Shown: one piece after another, positions 16,734 through 24,165 of the stretch
How the letters are laid out: every line of letters starts with the position of its first letter
Position numbering within the stretch: position 1 is the stretch's first letter
Assembly: GCA_902493375.1 (NCBI GenBank)
Contig: CABUPH010000023.1
Span: 1 to 28,056, forward strand
Direction of reading: 5' to 3'
Length of the DNA stretch: 28,056 nucleotides
From: an uncultured Collinsella sp.
GTDB taxonomy: Bacteria > Actinomycetota > Coriobacteriia > Coriobacteriales > Coriobacteriaceae
Position numbers and translations under genes: made by a program
Notes under the pieces: model-generated
What the model saw: the letters and a program-made list of their open reading frames with translations, nothing else
Database searches by the model: none
What the model was told of the DNA's origin: nothing

Positions 16734-17939
16734 ATGTCACCAAACAGCGATTCCATCCTTTCTCAGGAGCTCTCGCGTCGCACTGCCCTCAAGGCCCTGT
16801 TCGGCGCCGCTTCTGCGGCAGTTCTTTTTGGCCTGCCCGTTCGCGCCCATGCGGCGGAGGCTTCCAAAGAAACCACCGATAAACTGAATGCCGCCCAGGC
16901 CCAGCTCGACGAGGTTCAGGCCCAGCTCGACAGCATCGCAAATGAGTATGCGGCGCTGGCCAACAAGAATGCCCAGACCCTCAACGACATCGAGAATGTC
17001 CAGGGCAAGATTGACGACACACAGGCTCAGATCGATGAAAAGAAGGCCGAGCTCAAGAAGAAGCGCAACGACCTTTCCGATCGCGTGGCCGCCAGCTACA
17101 AGTCCGGCGGCACGAACATCCTGTCGCTGCTGCTGGCCTCTGGCTCGTTTGAGGAACTCGTCGCCAACGCGCATTACGTTGAGAAGATCAACAAGAGCGA
17201 CCGCGATGCCATCGAGGATATCCAGACGATTCAGGCTGAGCTCGACACACAGAAGACCGAGCTCGAAGCACAAAAGGCTGACCTGGAGAAACTCAAGGAC
17301 CAGCAGATGGCTCAGATGCAGGATATGCAGGCCAAGCAGCAAGAGGTCCAGACCGTGCTGAACGGTCTTTCCGACGACGTCAAGGAGCTCATGGCTCAGC
17401 GTGATTCCGAGATTCTCGCTGCCGCCCAGGCCGAGGAGGCCGCTAGGAAGGCCGCCGCTGCCGCGGCCGCCGCGAACAAGAACAATTCCTACTCGGGTGG
17501 TTTGAGCTCGGGCGGTGGATCGTATGCGCCCGGAACTCCGCAGCAGAATGCCGGCTCGGGCAAGCAGCAGGCCGTCGTCAACGCGTGCTACTCCACGCCT
17601 TCGCCGGGTCAGAACTGGTGCGCGGCGTGGGTTACCAATGTCTTCCGTAACGCCGGCGTTGGCTACTTTGGCGGCAACGCCTGCGACATGTTCAACGCCT
17701 GGTGCTATAGCTCCGACCGCTCGGCGCTGCAGGTGGGCATGATCGTGGCCGACTCCTCGCATAGCGGCACGGGTGCTCCGGGCCTTATTTACGGCCATGT
17801 GGGTATCTACGTTGGCGGCGGCATCGTTATGAGCAATGAGGGAGCCATTACATCGAAGTCGCTCGATTCGTTTATTAGCTTCTATGGTACTGGCTCTGGC
17901 GTGCGTTGGGGCTGGCTTGGCGGTATTGCGCTGTCGTAA
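16734..17939 (+). CDS. Secreted cell-wall hydrolase: coiled coil plus CHAP domain (PcsB-like)
   Basis: The 401-residue protein has a Tat-type signal (SRRTALKALFG, then a hydrophobic run and a likely AHA cleavage site near residue 40). A long coiled coil follows (about 45-235, rich in Gln, Glu, Lys and Ala heptads such as LNAAQAQLDEVQAQLDSI), then an Ala-rich and Gly/Ser-rich linker (236-275). The C-terminal CHAP domain (about 280-401) has the catalytic cysteine in NWCAAWV (Cys296) and the histidine in YGHVGIYVG (His355). The layout is that of PcsB/CwlO-type hydrolases, in which the coiled coil holds the peptidase until FtsEX-type partners activate it. The peptidoglycan bond cut is not known from sequence. 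CGGAG lies 6 bases upstream of the ATG. Immediately downstream lies the large inverted repeat at 17959. Confidence 0.88.
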   Translation: MSPNSDSILSQELSRRTALKALFGAASAAVLFGLPVRAHAAEASKETTDKLNAAQAQLDEVQAQLDSIANEYAALANKNAQTLNDIENVQGKIDDTQAQIDEKKAELKKKRNDLSDRVAASYKSGGTNILSLLLASGSFEELVANAHYVEKINKSDRDAIEDIQTIQAELDTQKTELEAQKADLEKLKDQQMAQMQDMQAKQQEVQTVLNGLSDDVKELMAQRDSEILAAAQAEEAARKAAAAAAAANKNNSYSGGLSSGGGSYAPGTPQQNAGSGKQQAVVNACYSTPSPGQNWCAAWVTNVFRNAGVGYFGGNACDMFNAWCYSSDRSALQVGMIVADSSHSGTGAPGLIYGHVGIYVGGGIVMSNEGAITSKSLDSFISFYGTGSGVRWGWLGGIALS

Positions 17940-17958
17940 CTGCGGTTTGAAGTAAGAT

Positions 17959-18089
17959 GGTCCGTGGCTGCCCGGAAGGCATTAGGTTGCCTGCTCGGAC
18001 AGTCCTGCGCGCACGGAGAGCACATTAAGTGCTCTCCGGCTCGTGCGGAACTCGCGATCAACCTAATGCCTTCCGGGCAGCCACGGACC
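17959..18089 (+). repeat. Structured inverted-repeat element, copy B (complete)
   Basis: The outer arms 17959-17989 and 18059-18089 are perfect 31-base reverse complements. Inside lie CCTGCTCGGACAGT, CCTGCGC, a lower stem CGCAC (18010-18014) / GTGCG (18043-18047), a hairpin GGAGAGCAC / ATTAA / GTGCTCTCC (18015-18037), and GGAACTCGCGAT. The ATTAA loop, CCTGCGC and GCGGAACTCGCGA are shared with copy A at 1-94, but the stems differ in sequence and stay paired. It starts 20 bases after the CHAP gene stop and is followed at 18142 by a terminator. It encodes no convincing protein and could be a structured RNA, a 3'-UTR element or a mobile palindrome. Confidence 0.75.
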
Positions 18090-18141
18090 TCTCGGATCCA
18101 ATGCGTCACACACCGGACTGGTTGTCTGAATAAATATGGCG

Positions 18142-18165
18142 AAGGCCCCTTTCGGGGCCTTTTTT
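18142..18165 (+). terminator. Rho-independent terminator
   Basis: AAGGCCCC / TTTC / GGGGCCTT, followed by a run of T, is a textbook terminator. It lies 52 bases after the inverted-repeat element and about 200 bases after the CHAP gene. Between it and the next gene (18166-18416) I see no gene or clear structure; the stretch is AT-richer than its surroundings. Confidence 0.85.
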
Positions 18166-18416
18166 AAATGAATTTATCGACTCCGTGGACTTCGGTTTTG
18201 GTATTTGGAACCGATGCTTCACCAAAAAGAAAAATGAAATATAACCTAGCTGCATTAATCGCCTTGTTGCGAACTCGAACTGATCATGTAGATTTAAAAT
18301 AGCCGCAATTTACAATTGTCGAGCGGTGCGTTGGGTTGGAGCTGCTGCGGGTCCTATATGGATTGCGGTCTTGCGCCCCGATGTCCAAATAGGTCTCTCT
18401 AGACGGGAAGTTGCTC

Positions 18417-18782
18417 ATGGACACCATATATGACGGAGACGACTGGGTCGATCATTATAGTTGGCGACTAGTCGGCTCGGATGACAATGGGGATGTGGTG
18501 TTTGATGGACTATGTCCAAAGCATCTCCATCCTTTTGTTTCGTCGTTAATTGAGAGTTCCGCTCGTGTTGTCCCCTATAGCTCGGCGTCGCTTCATGATA
18601 CGGACGTTTTGAAGACCATAAGGGAATCAATTGACGAGGGCACGATGAGCAGCCCGCTGTTTTCTCAGCTTGTGGGGCTAGATGAGATTGGCTCGAAACG
18701 ACTGCTTGCGGGCGAAAAAGTGGAACTCACTTATCGGTCGATGATTTCAATCCTGCGGCTAGCCGATGTTCTTCGCAAATAA
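18417..18782 (+). CDS. Small hypothetical protein with possible C-terminal helix-turn-helix
   Basis: The 121-residue protein starts at ATG 18417, with GGGAAG 7 bases upstream. The N-terminal half is acidic and aromatic (DTIYDGDDWVDHYSWRLVGSDDNGDVVF) and resembles no family I know. The C-terminal part (LFSQLVGLDEIGSKRLLAGEKVELTYRSMISILRLADVL) has the pattern of an XRE-like helix-turn-helix, as in some antitoxins, but no toxin partner is visible. Codon use is less GC-biased than in its neighbours (tat, ata, ttg, aat are frequent), suggesting acquisition. It sits between a terminator and an IS200-type element. Confidence 0.5.
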   Translation: MDTIYDGDDWVDHYSWRLVGSDDNGDVVFDGLCPKHLHPFVSSLIESSARVVPYSSASLHDTDVLKTIRESIDEGTMSSPLFSQLVGLDEIGSKRLLAGEKVELTYRSMISILRLADVLRK

Positions 18783-18785
18783 ATG

Positions 18786-18823
18786 ATAACGGGACAAGTG
18801 AGCTAGATCACTTGTCCCGTTAT
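18786..18823. terminator. Hairpin after the small hypothetical gene
   Basis: ATAACGGGACAAGTGA (18786-18801) and TCACTTGTCCCGTTAT (18808-18823) form a perfect 16-bp stem with a 6-base loop, starting 3 bases after the stop. The following TAATTAAA gives only a weak T-run, so termination is likely but not certain. Confidence 0.6.
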
Positions 18824-18844
18824 TAATTAAAGGCTTTAGCCTGT

Positions 18845-19590
18845 GCGGGGCGCGCAGCGCGCCGCATCAGAAACCACCCGCTATGCGGGTGGGGACAACC
18901 GGCTTTACAAAGCCGCCCCCTCGCCGGACACTTGCGATTGTTCAGGCCGCAAGGAATCCGAGTCGAGAGGGCGGTGGTGGCGTATGGCCCAGAAGGCCTA
19001 CAGCCTGTCGCACACGAAGTGTATGTGCAAGTACCACGTCGTGTTCACGCCGAAGTATAGGCGCAAAGTCATCTACAACCAAATAAGGTCCGACCTTGGG
19101 GAGATCTTCAGGAAGCTCTGCCAGTACAAGGGGATAGAGATCATCGAGGGGCACCTGATGCCCGACCACATCCACATGCTGCTGGCGATACCGCCGAAGT
19201 ACAGCGTGTCCAGCGTGATGGGCTACCTGAAGGGGAAGAGCTCGCTGATGGTATTCGACAGGCACGCGAACATGAAGTACAAGTTCGGCAACAGGAAGTT
19301 CTGGGCCGAGGGCCACTACGTTTCCACCGTCGGCCTGAACGAGGCGACGATCGCGAAGTACATCCGGGAGCAGGAGAAGGCCGACATCGCGCTCGACCGG
19401 CTGAGCGTCAAGGAGTACGAGGACCCCTTCGATAGGGGGCCGGGGCGCAAATAGCGCCGGTTTGACCGGCCCGTCACGGGTCAACCTGCAGTGCGGCCCG
19501 AACCCCGTGAGGGCCGGCGCCTTTAGACGCGTGCCGGAAACCCAAGGGTTATACCCTAAGAGCAAACCACCCCTTTTAGGGGTGGTTTTG
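18845..19590 (+). mobile_element. IS200-type insertion sequence (IS200/IS605 family, tnpA only)
   Basis: The element contains one Y1 HUH transposase gene and has no tnpB. Near the left end is a hairpin, CCACCCGC/TAT/GCGGGTGG (18874-18892). Near the right end is AAACCACCCC/TTTTA/GGGGTGGTTT (19564-19588). Both begin AAACCACCC, as expected for end hairpins recognised by the same TnpA. Further hairpins in the leader (CGGCTTT/AAAGCCG near 18900-18915) and after the gene are typical of IS200 translation and transcription control. There are no terminal inverted repeats or target duplication in this family, so the exact ends are estimates. Confidence 0.75.
18984..19454 (+). CDS. tnpA: IS200/IS605-family Y1 transposase TnpA
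   Basis: The 156-residue single-strand transposase starts MAQKAYSLSHTK and has the family opening YHVVFTPKYRRKV. The HUH metal motif is in MPDHIHMLL (His62/His64) and the catalytic tyrosine is Tyr126 in IAKYIREQ. Full length (about 150 residues) and intact motifs suggest an active enzyme. The open frame extends upstream to 18843, but that part is GC-rich hairpin DNA of the leader, so the ATG at 18984 is chosen. C/G-ending codons are as in the host, pointing to residence in related genomes. Confidence 0.9.
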   Translation: MAQKAYSLSHTKCMCKYHVVFTPKYRRKVIYNQIRSDLGEIFRKLCQYKGIEIIEGHLMPDHIHMLLAIPPKYSVSSVMGYLKGKSSLMVFDRHANMKYKFGNRKFWAEGHYVSTVGLNEATIAKYIREQEKADIALDRLSVKEYEDPFDRGPGRK

Positions 19591-19615
19591 ATTAAAGTGG
19601 ATCGCGGTGGGCAGG

Positions 19616-20578
19616 CTATAAAAATTCGCCGACTCGGTGGACTTCGGGTTCTAGGTCTACGTTGAATTGGTCTTTGACGGTTGTTTGGATGTGGCGGATG
19701 AGTTCGTCGACGTCGGCGGCGGTGGCGTGGTCGGCGTTGACGATGAAGCCGCAGTGCTTCTCGCTCACCTGCGCGCCGCCAACGGCGTGTCCTCGCAGGC
19801 CGGCATCCATGATGAGTTTGCCGGCAAAGTAACCCTCGGGGCGCTTGAAAGTGGAGCCAGCACTCGGCATGTCGAGCGGCTGCTTGTCCTCGCGGCGCTG
19901 GTGGTAGTCGTCCATGTCGGCCTTAATCATCGCGGCGTTGCCCGGGGCGAGATTGAAAGTGGCCGAAAGTACGATGAAGCCGTCGTCGGCGATGCGGCTC
20001 TTGCGATAGCCCAGGTTGAGTTCGTCGACATCGAACTCGATGATGTTGCCGCTGCCGCGGGTGCCATCGTCGAGCTGGCGAGCGGGTTTGTAGACGCGCA
20101 CGGACTCCAGCACATCGGCCATGCAGGCACCGTAGGCACCGGCGTTCATGTAGCAGGCGCCGCCGACCGATCCGGGGATACCCGAGATGGGCTCCATGCC
20201 GGTGAGGCCGGCCTCGGCTGCCGCCGCGGCGACATCGGAAAGCAAGGCGCCGGCTGCCGCCGTGACGTGCGTGCCGTCGACCGTAATGTCGGAGAGGCCC
20301 TCGCCCAGCGCTACGACGACGCCGCGGATGCCCTTGTCGCCGACGAGCAAGTCGGAGCCGTTGCCCACGATGGTGAGTGGTAGATTGCAGCGATAGCAGG
20401 TATCGAGCGTGGCGACGAGGCCCTGCTCAGTATCGGGCGTGACAAAGACGTCGGCCGGACCGCCGATCTTAAACGTGGTGTGCTCGCGCATGGGCTCGCT
20501 CATCAGCACGTTGTCCTCGCCGGCAACGCCAGCGAGCGCGCACAGCAGGTCCTCGTTAAAAAAATCGTTCTCGTGCAT
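19616..20578 (-). CDS. murB: UDP-N-acetylenolpyruvoylglucosamine reductase
   Basis: This FAD enzyme uses NADPH to reduce UDP-GlcNAc-enolpyruvate to UDP-MurNAc in the cytoplasmic stage of peptidoglycan synthesis. The protein has about 320 residues with motifs HTTFKIGGPADV, IVGNGSDLLV, SGIPGSVGGACYMNAGAYG (FAD site), PSAGSTFKRP (catalytic Ser) and the C-terminal Glu in DLEPEVHRVGEF. The SAGSTFKRP form is that of type II (Bacillus-like) MurB. The start at 20578 has AGGCGG upstream; the frame continues to a TTG at 20623. It is divergent from the LacI regulator and ends beside the IS200 element, whose right hairpin may also stop its transcript. Confidence 0.93.
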   Translation of the reverse strand: MHENDFFNEDLLCALAGVAGEDNVLMSEPMREHTTFKIGGPADVFVTPDTEQGLVATLDTCYRCNLPLTIVGNGSDLLVGDKGIRGVVVALGEGLSDITVDGTHVTAAAGALLSDVAAAAAEAGLTGMEPISGIPGSVGGACYMNAGAYGACMADVLESVRVYKPARQLDDGTRGSGNIIEFDVDELNLGYRKSRIADDGFIVLSATFNLAPGNAAMIKADMDDYHQRREDKQPLDMPSAGSTFKRPEGYFAGKLIMDAGLRGHAVGGAQVSEKHCGFIVNADHATAADVDELIRHIQTTVKDQFNVDLEPEVHRVGEFL

Positions 20579-20761
20579 ACGGATATCCGCCTTTTGGTGG
20601 TCGTTGTCATCAATCGATTGCAATATACCCCACCCGGACGGATTTGGTGCGCTGGCGGCGATAAAACAGCCGTCTACCGGATTGGTAAAGTGTTTATCAC
20701 CGAGGTAGAGGGGTAGTCGCTATACTTTCAAGAGATTGCGCGTAAACCCTGAAGGAGCGAG

Positions 20762-21790
20762 ATGGCCAACAAAGTCACCCTCAAGCAGATCGCCCAGGAG
20801 GTGGGGCTTTCCCCCTCGTCGGTCTCGCTTGTTCTCAATAATCGGCCCTGTCGCATCTCGGAAGAAAACCGCAAGCTCATCAAAGAGGTCGCGGCGCGCA
20901 ACCACTATGTTCCCAACCAGATTGCGCGCAGCCTGGTCATGCGCGAGTCGCGCACGCTGGGCCTTATCGTCCCTAACATCGAGAGCCGCTTTTTTGCCTC
21001 GCTCGCCGGTAGCCTGGAAAAGCGCTGCCGCGAGGACGGCTATGCGCTCTTCATTACCAGCTCGGGCGGAAGCGCCGATGACGATCTGGAGCTGCTGCGC
21101 CAGCTGGTGACGCGCGGCGTTGATGGCGTCTTCCTGGTGGTGGGTGACGAGTTCTCCGATGACCGCGCCCTGCGCGAAGAAGTCAGCCACCTGCCCATCC
21201 CGGCCGTGATGGTCGACCGTGCCATTGAAGGGCTCGAGTGCGACAAGGTGATGTTCGACCACGAGATGGGTGGCTACATGGCCACCCGCTATCTGATCGA
21301 GCAGGGCCACCGTCGCATTGCCTGCTTGGTTAACGCGCGCCGTTCCAATACGGGGCGTAAGCGACTTGCCGGCTATGAGCGCGCACTGCGCGAGGTTGGC
21401 TTGCCTATCGACGCGCGTTTGGAGTTTGAGAGCGAGTACTACATTCCGAGTGCCTACGAGGCCTCGGAGGCGGTGCTCGCAACTGATGCCACCGCTGTGT
21501 TCGCAAGTTCGGATAACATCGCCCTCGGTCTGCTCAAGCGCTTGCACGAGATGGGGAAGAGCATCCCGGGCGATATTTCGGTCGTAAGCTATGACAACTC
21601 GGCGGCCGACGTTCTCTTTGAGCCGGCGCTGACCGCGATTGAGCAGGATCCTGGTGTCCTTGCGGAGCATGCTTTTGGCTGCATGTCCAAGCGTCTTGCC
21701 GGTAGGGGCGGTAGGCGTGCCGAAGAGGTCGTCCTGGAGCCGGCACTTATCGTTAAGGGCAGCGTGCTCGAACTTACCGAATGTAGCTAA
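20762..21790 (+). CDS. LacI-family transcriptional regulator
   Basis: The 342-residue regulator has the LacI-type helix-turn-helix at 5-30 (TLKQIAQEVGLSPSSVSLVLNN) with the hinge helix near VPNQIARSLVMRES. The periplasmic-binding-like effector domain follows (TLGLIVPNIESRFFASLAGSLEKRCREDGY, then FASSDNIALGLLKRLHEMGKSIPGDISVVSYDN and LTAIEQDP). GGAGCGAG lies before the ATG, and a TATACT -10-like element lies at 20721. No transporter or enzyme gene is next to it, so its target is not evident. It is divergent from murB, which it need not control. Confidence 0.92.
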   Translation: MANKVTLKQIAQEVGLSPSSVSLVLNNRPCRISEENRKLIKEVAARNHYVPNQIARSLVMRESRTLGLIVPNIESRFFASLAGSLEKRCREDGYALFITSSGGSADDDLELLRQLVTRGVDGVFLVVGDEFSDDRALREEVSHLPIPAVMVDRAIEGLECDKVMFDHEMGGYMATRYLIEQGHRRIACLVNARRSNTGRKRLAGYERALREVGLPIDARLEFESEYYIPSAYEASEAVLATDATAVFASSDNIALGLLKRLHEMGKSIPGDISVVSYDNSAADVLFEPALTAIEQDPGVLAEHAFGCMSKRLAGRGGRRAEEVVLEPALIVKGSVLELTECS

Positions 21791-21978
21791 GCGTACTTGT
21801 TTGTTTGCATAGATTGCATGCGGAGTGTCCGCTATTTGCCGGCAGGCACCCCGGCCCTCGTCCGTTAACTCTTCCGCTGGGCGAGCCATAGACGCCGCGC
21901 ACCGATAGGGTAAGGCAGTGGCTTGAAATTGGTGCTATATTCAGCTTGAGTTGTTTAATGCTAGTACGGGAGGCTGAT

Positions 21979-22467
21979 ATGGGGCTGTTCAAGAAGAAAA
22001 ACCCGCAGGATGCCTTTGATCCCGATGTGTTTACCATCACGGATACGATTTTGGACCCGCCGCGGTTTACGTTTTTGCCGGCTATCTACCAGGATGCCAC
22101 GCGTCGCAAGTGGGCCGTGCATCAGCGTGGTGCAGAGCCTAAGATTTTTGACTATGCGGACGTGTTGCAGTGCGAAGTAGCCGAGGCGGGCGATCCGGAG
22201 GCCGAGGAAGTGACTTCAAAACAGGAATTTGCCCAGCGTATCCTGGCAAATCCTGCCAAGGCGGCGAAAATAAACGCTGCCAAGCGTAATATGTGTCTTG
22301 GTATGGGCGTTGTTGTGGCGGTTCAGACGGGAAAAGACGAGGTTTCCAAATTAGAGATTCCCGTTATGACCGACGAAGTTAAACGCGATTCAAGTCTATA
22401 TAAGTCGTATCGGAATGTCGCCGAGAAGATCAAGGCCGAATTTGATGCCATGGGAGGGCTGGCCTAA
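21979..22467 (+). CDS. Conserved hypothetical protein
   Basis: The 162-residue protein starts MGLFKKKNPQDAFDPDVF, with GGGAGG 6 bases before the ATG at 21979. It has no signal peptide. A short hydrophobic stretch (LGMGVVVAVQTG, about 117-128) is too weak for a clear membrane span. The section FTFLPAIYQDATRRKWAVHQRGAEPKIFDYADVLQCEVAEAG reads like a beta-rich domain of the kind seen in small PH-like or DUF4428-associated proteins, but I cannot assign a family. It has no obvious operon partner; the GntR gene starts 38 bases later on the same strand. Confidence 0.7.
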   Translation: MGLFKKKNPQDAFDPDVFTITDTILDPPRFTFLPAIYQDATRRKWAVHQRGAEPKIFDYADVLQCEVAEAGDPEAEEVTSKQEFAQRILANPAKAAKINAAKRNMCLGMGVVVAVQTGKDEVSKLEIPVMTDEVKRDSSLYKSYRNVAEKIKAEFDAMGGLA

Positions 22468-22505
22468 TTTTGGCGGCATACGTTTCTGAATGAGGAGTCT
22501 GTGCA

Positions 22506-23273
22506 ATGGCAGGCGAATCTTATGCAATTCCCCCCAAAGATCGTGCTGTTGAGGGAATTCTTTGGTATATCCAGCACCATCAGCTTGCCGGCGGGGATCG
22601 CCTGCCGGCCGAGCGCGTGCTGTGCGAAGAGATTGGCGTTTCGCGTACAGCGTTGCGTGCCGGTATCACGCGGCTCATCTCGTGTGGAACGCTCGAGAGC
22701 CGTCGCGGATCGGGTACGTATGTGTGTCCTCCCAAGCCGCTAAACATCTTTCAGGAAACGTATAACTTTTCCGATGCTGTGCGGACTGCCGGTCTGCACC
22801 CCTCTTCTCGTCTGGTTTCCACCGGGACCATCGAGGCGGATGAGGCGCTTGCCGACAAGCTTGGGGTGTCTGTAGGCGCTCCTTTGCTCCGCATGCAGCG
22901 CGTTCGACTTATTGAGGGCGAGCCGGCGTCAATCGAGACCGCTCACGTTAACCTGTCCCTGTGCCCATCGCTTACCGAGCACGATTTTGAGTGCGAGAGC
23001 CTTTACGATGTCTTGCTCAAAGAAGGCGGCGTGCGTGTTGAGCATGGACGTGAGCATATCTCTATCTCGCGTTTGAACGTCGAAGAGGCCGAGCTGCTCC
23101 AGCAAGAAGAGGGAACGCCGGTGTTCTATGAGAGCTCGATTGAATTTGATAAGGACATGCGTTTTGTGGAGCATTGCAAATCGGTGATTTTGCCCACAAA
23201 GTTTCGCTTTGCCGATAACGGCGAAGAGAACGGCATGAGGAGTGTGGCAGGTGAACAATGGCTGAAACAGTAG
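22506..23273 (+). CDS. GntR-family transcriptional regulator with UTRA domain
   Basis: The 255-residue regulator has a winged helix (about 8-72; AVEGILWYIQHHQLAGGDRLPAERVLCEEIGVSRTALRAGI, then LESRRGSGTYV) and a UTRA effector domain (about 85-240; PLLRMQRVRLIEGEPASIETAHVNLSLCP). AGGAG lies 11 bases before the ATG. Its 3' end overlaps the next GntR gene by 16 bases in another frame, so both are co-translated. It is followed by the deglycase/PTS operon that it probably controls. Confidence 0.9.
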   Translation: MAGESYAIPPKDRAVEGILWYIQHHQLAGGDRLPAERVLCEEIGVSRTALRAGITRLISCGTLESRRGSGTYVCPPKPLNIFQETYNFSDAVRTAGLHPSSRLVSTGTIEADEALADKLGVSVGAPLLRMQRVRLIEGEPASIETAHVNLSLCPSLTEHDFECESLYDVLLKEGGVRVEHGREHISISRLNVEEAELLQQEEGTPVFYESSIEFDKDMRFVEHCKSVILPTKFRFADNGEENGMRSVAGEQWLKQ

Positions 23274-23971
23274 ATGCCACCCCGGTTTATATGCGCATTC
23301 GACGCCGCATCGAGGAGCGTATCGAGCGCGGTACATATCCCACGGGTTCCATGATTCCGTCCGAAAAAGACCTCGCCGAGGAATTTGGTACGACACGCTT
23401 GACCATCCGAAGCGCTGTCGATGAGCTGGTTCGGCGCGGGCAGATTCGCCGTGTTCGGGGGAAAGGTGCCTTTGTGGCGCAGAAAGTACCTGCTTTTTTT
23501 GAACGCACGGGCGGTTTCCGTGAATCGGTCCGTGCTTCGGGCGGCGAGCCGTCCGTCCGTATTCTCGCACGTTCCAAGCGTTATGCGGGGCCATACTACG
23601 CTGACCTGTTTGGCATCGCCGAGGACGACCTGCTCTATTCCATTCGACGCCTGAACTGCATAAACGGTAGCCCCGTATCGATCGAGACGGCGCTGATTCC
23701 CTGCCTGCTGTTCCCAACCATCGAAGATATTGACGTGTCGGTCTTCAGCTTGTACGAGACCTATGAGATGCTGGGCCGAAAGCCAGTTATGGCACAGGAA
23801 AAGCTCGATATCGAAGCGCTGGGCGCACGAGATGCCGGCCTGCTTGGACTGGAGCAGGGTGATCTTGCCTTGACGCTGGAGTGCGTAAGCTTCGATGCGA
23901 GCGGCCAGGCGATCGAGTACGTCAAGTCGTTTAACCGCGGTGATGCGGGTGGATATACCTATACGTACTAG
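23258..23971 (+). CDS. GntR-family transcriptional regulator with UTRA domain (second of a tandem pair)
   Basis: The 237-residue regulator has a winged helix (about 8-75; PVYMRIRRRIEERIERGTYPTGSMIPSEKDLAEEFGTTRLTIRSAVDEL, then RRVRGKGAFV) and a UTRA domain (about 85-235; LYSIRRLNCINGSPVSIETALIPC). It starts inside the preceding GntR gene. The two are paralogues by layout but clearly different in sequence. The HutC-type site GTATATAC at 24030, before the next operon, is the expected target for one of them. The effector is probably the imported phosphorylated substrate, by family analogy. Confidence 0.9.
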   Translation: MAETVDATPVYMRIRRRIEERIERGTYPTGSMIPSEKDLAEEFGTTRLTIRSAVDELVRRGQIRRVRGKGAFVAQKVPAFFERTGGFRESVRASGGEPSVRILARSKRYAGPYYADLFGIAEDDLLYSIRRLNCINGSPVSIETALIPCLLFPTIEDIDVSVFSLYETYEMLGRKPVMAQEKLDIEALGARDAGLLGLEQGDLALTLECVSFDASGQAIEYVKSFNRGDAGGYTYTY

Positions 23972-24029
23972 CTGGTTTTTTGCATAACGGGCTGAAAAGT
24001 TGACGGAATTTTGATTCGTTGAGCAGACC

Positions 24030-24037
24030 GTATATAC
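24030..24037. promoter_or_regulatory. GntR/HutC-type operator before the deglycase/PTS operon
   Basis: GTATATAC fits GTnTAnAC and is followed by AAC, like the TreR-type sites on the left side of the window but with different inner bases. It overlaps a TATATA that could be a -10 element and lies 129 bases before the first SIS gene. The long leader after it shows no clear structure. Confidence 0.5.
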
Positions 24038-24165
24038 AACCTTACATGGCTCAAAATCGACCGTTCGCCGATGGGGATAAATTAATCGACAAAGAGGTAT
24101 CAAAAAGCCGTAACCTGTAACTGTGATTGGCATCAAATACTAATGATTTGTTACGAGGTGAGACG

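Noticed and set aside
16484..16756. Minus-strand open frames (81-90 codons) between galE and the CHAP gene
   Set aside because: No ribosome binding site, no recognisable domain, and they overlap both the CHAP start and its leader.
17959..18089. Integron attC site
   Set aside because: Despite the long paired arms, the 7-base core-site motifs are not in the right places and there is no cassette array or integrase.
20680..20705. LacI-type operator between murB and lacI (GGTAAAGTGTTTATCACC)
   Set aside because: The symmetry is poor and lacks the central CG typical of LacI-family operators.
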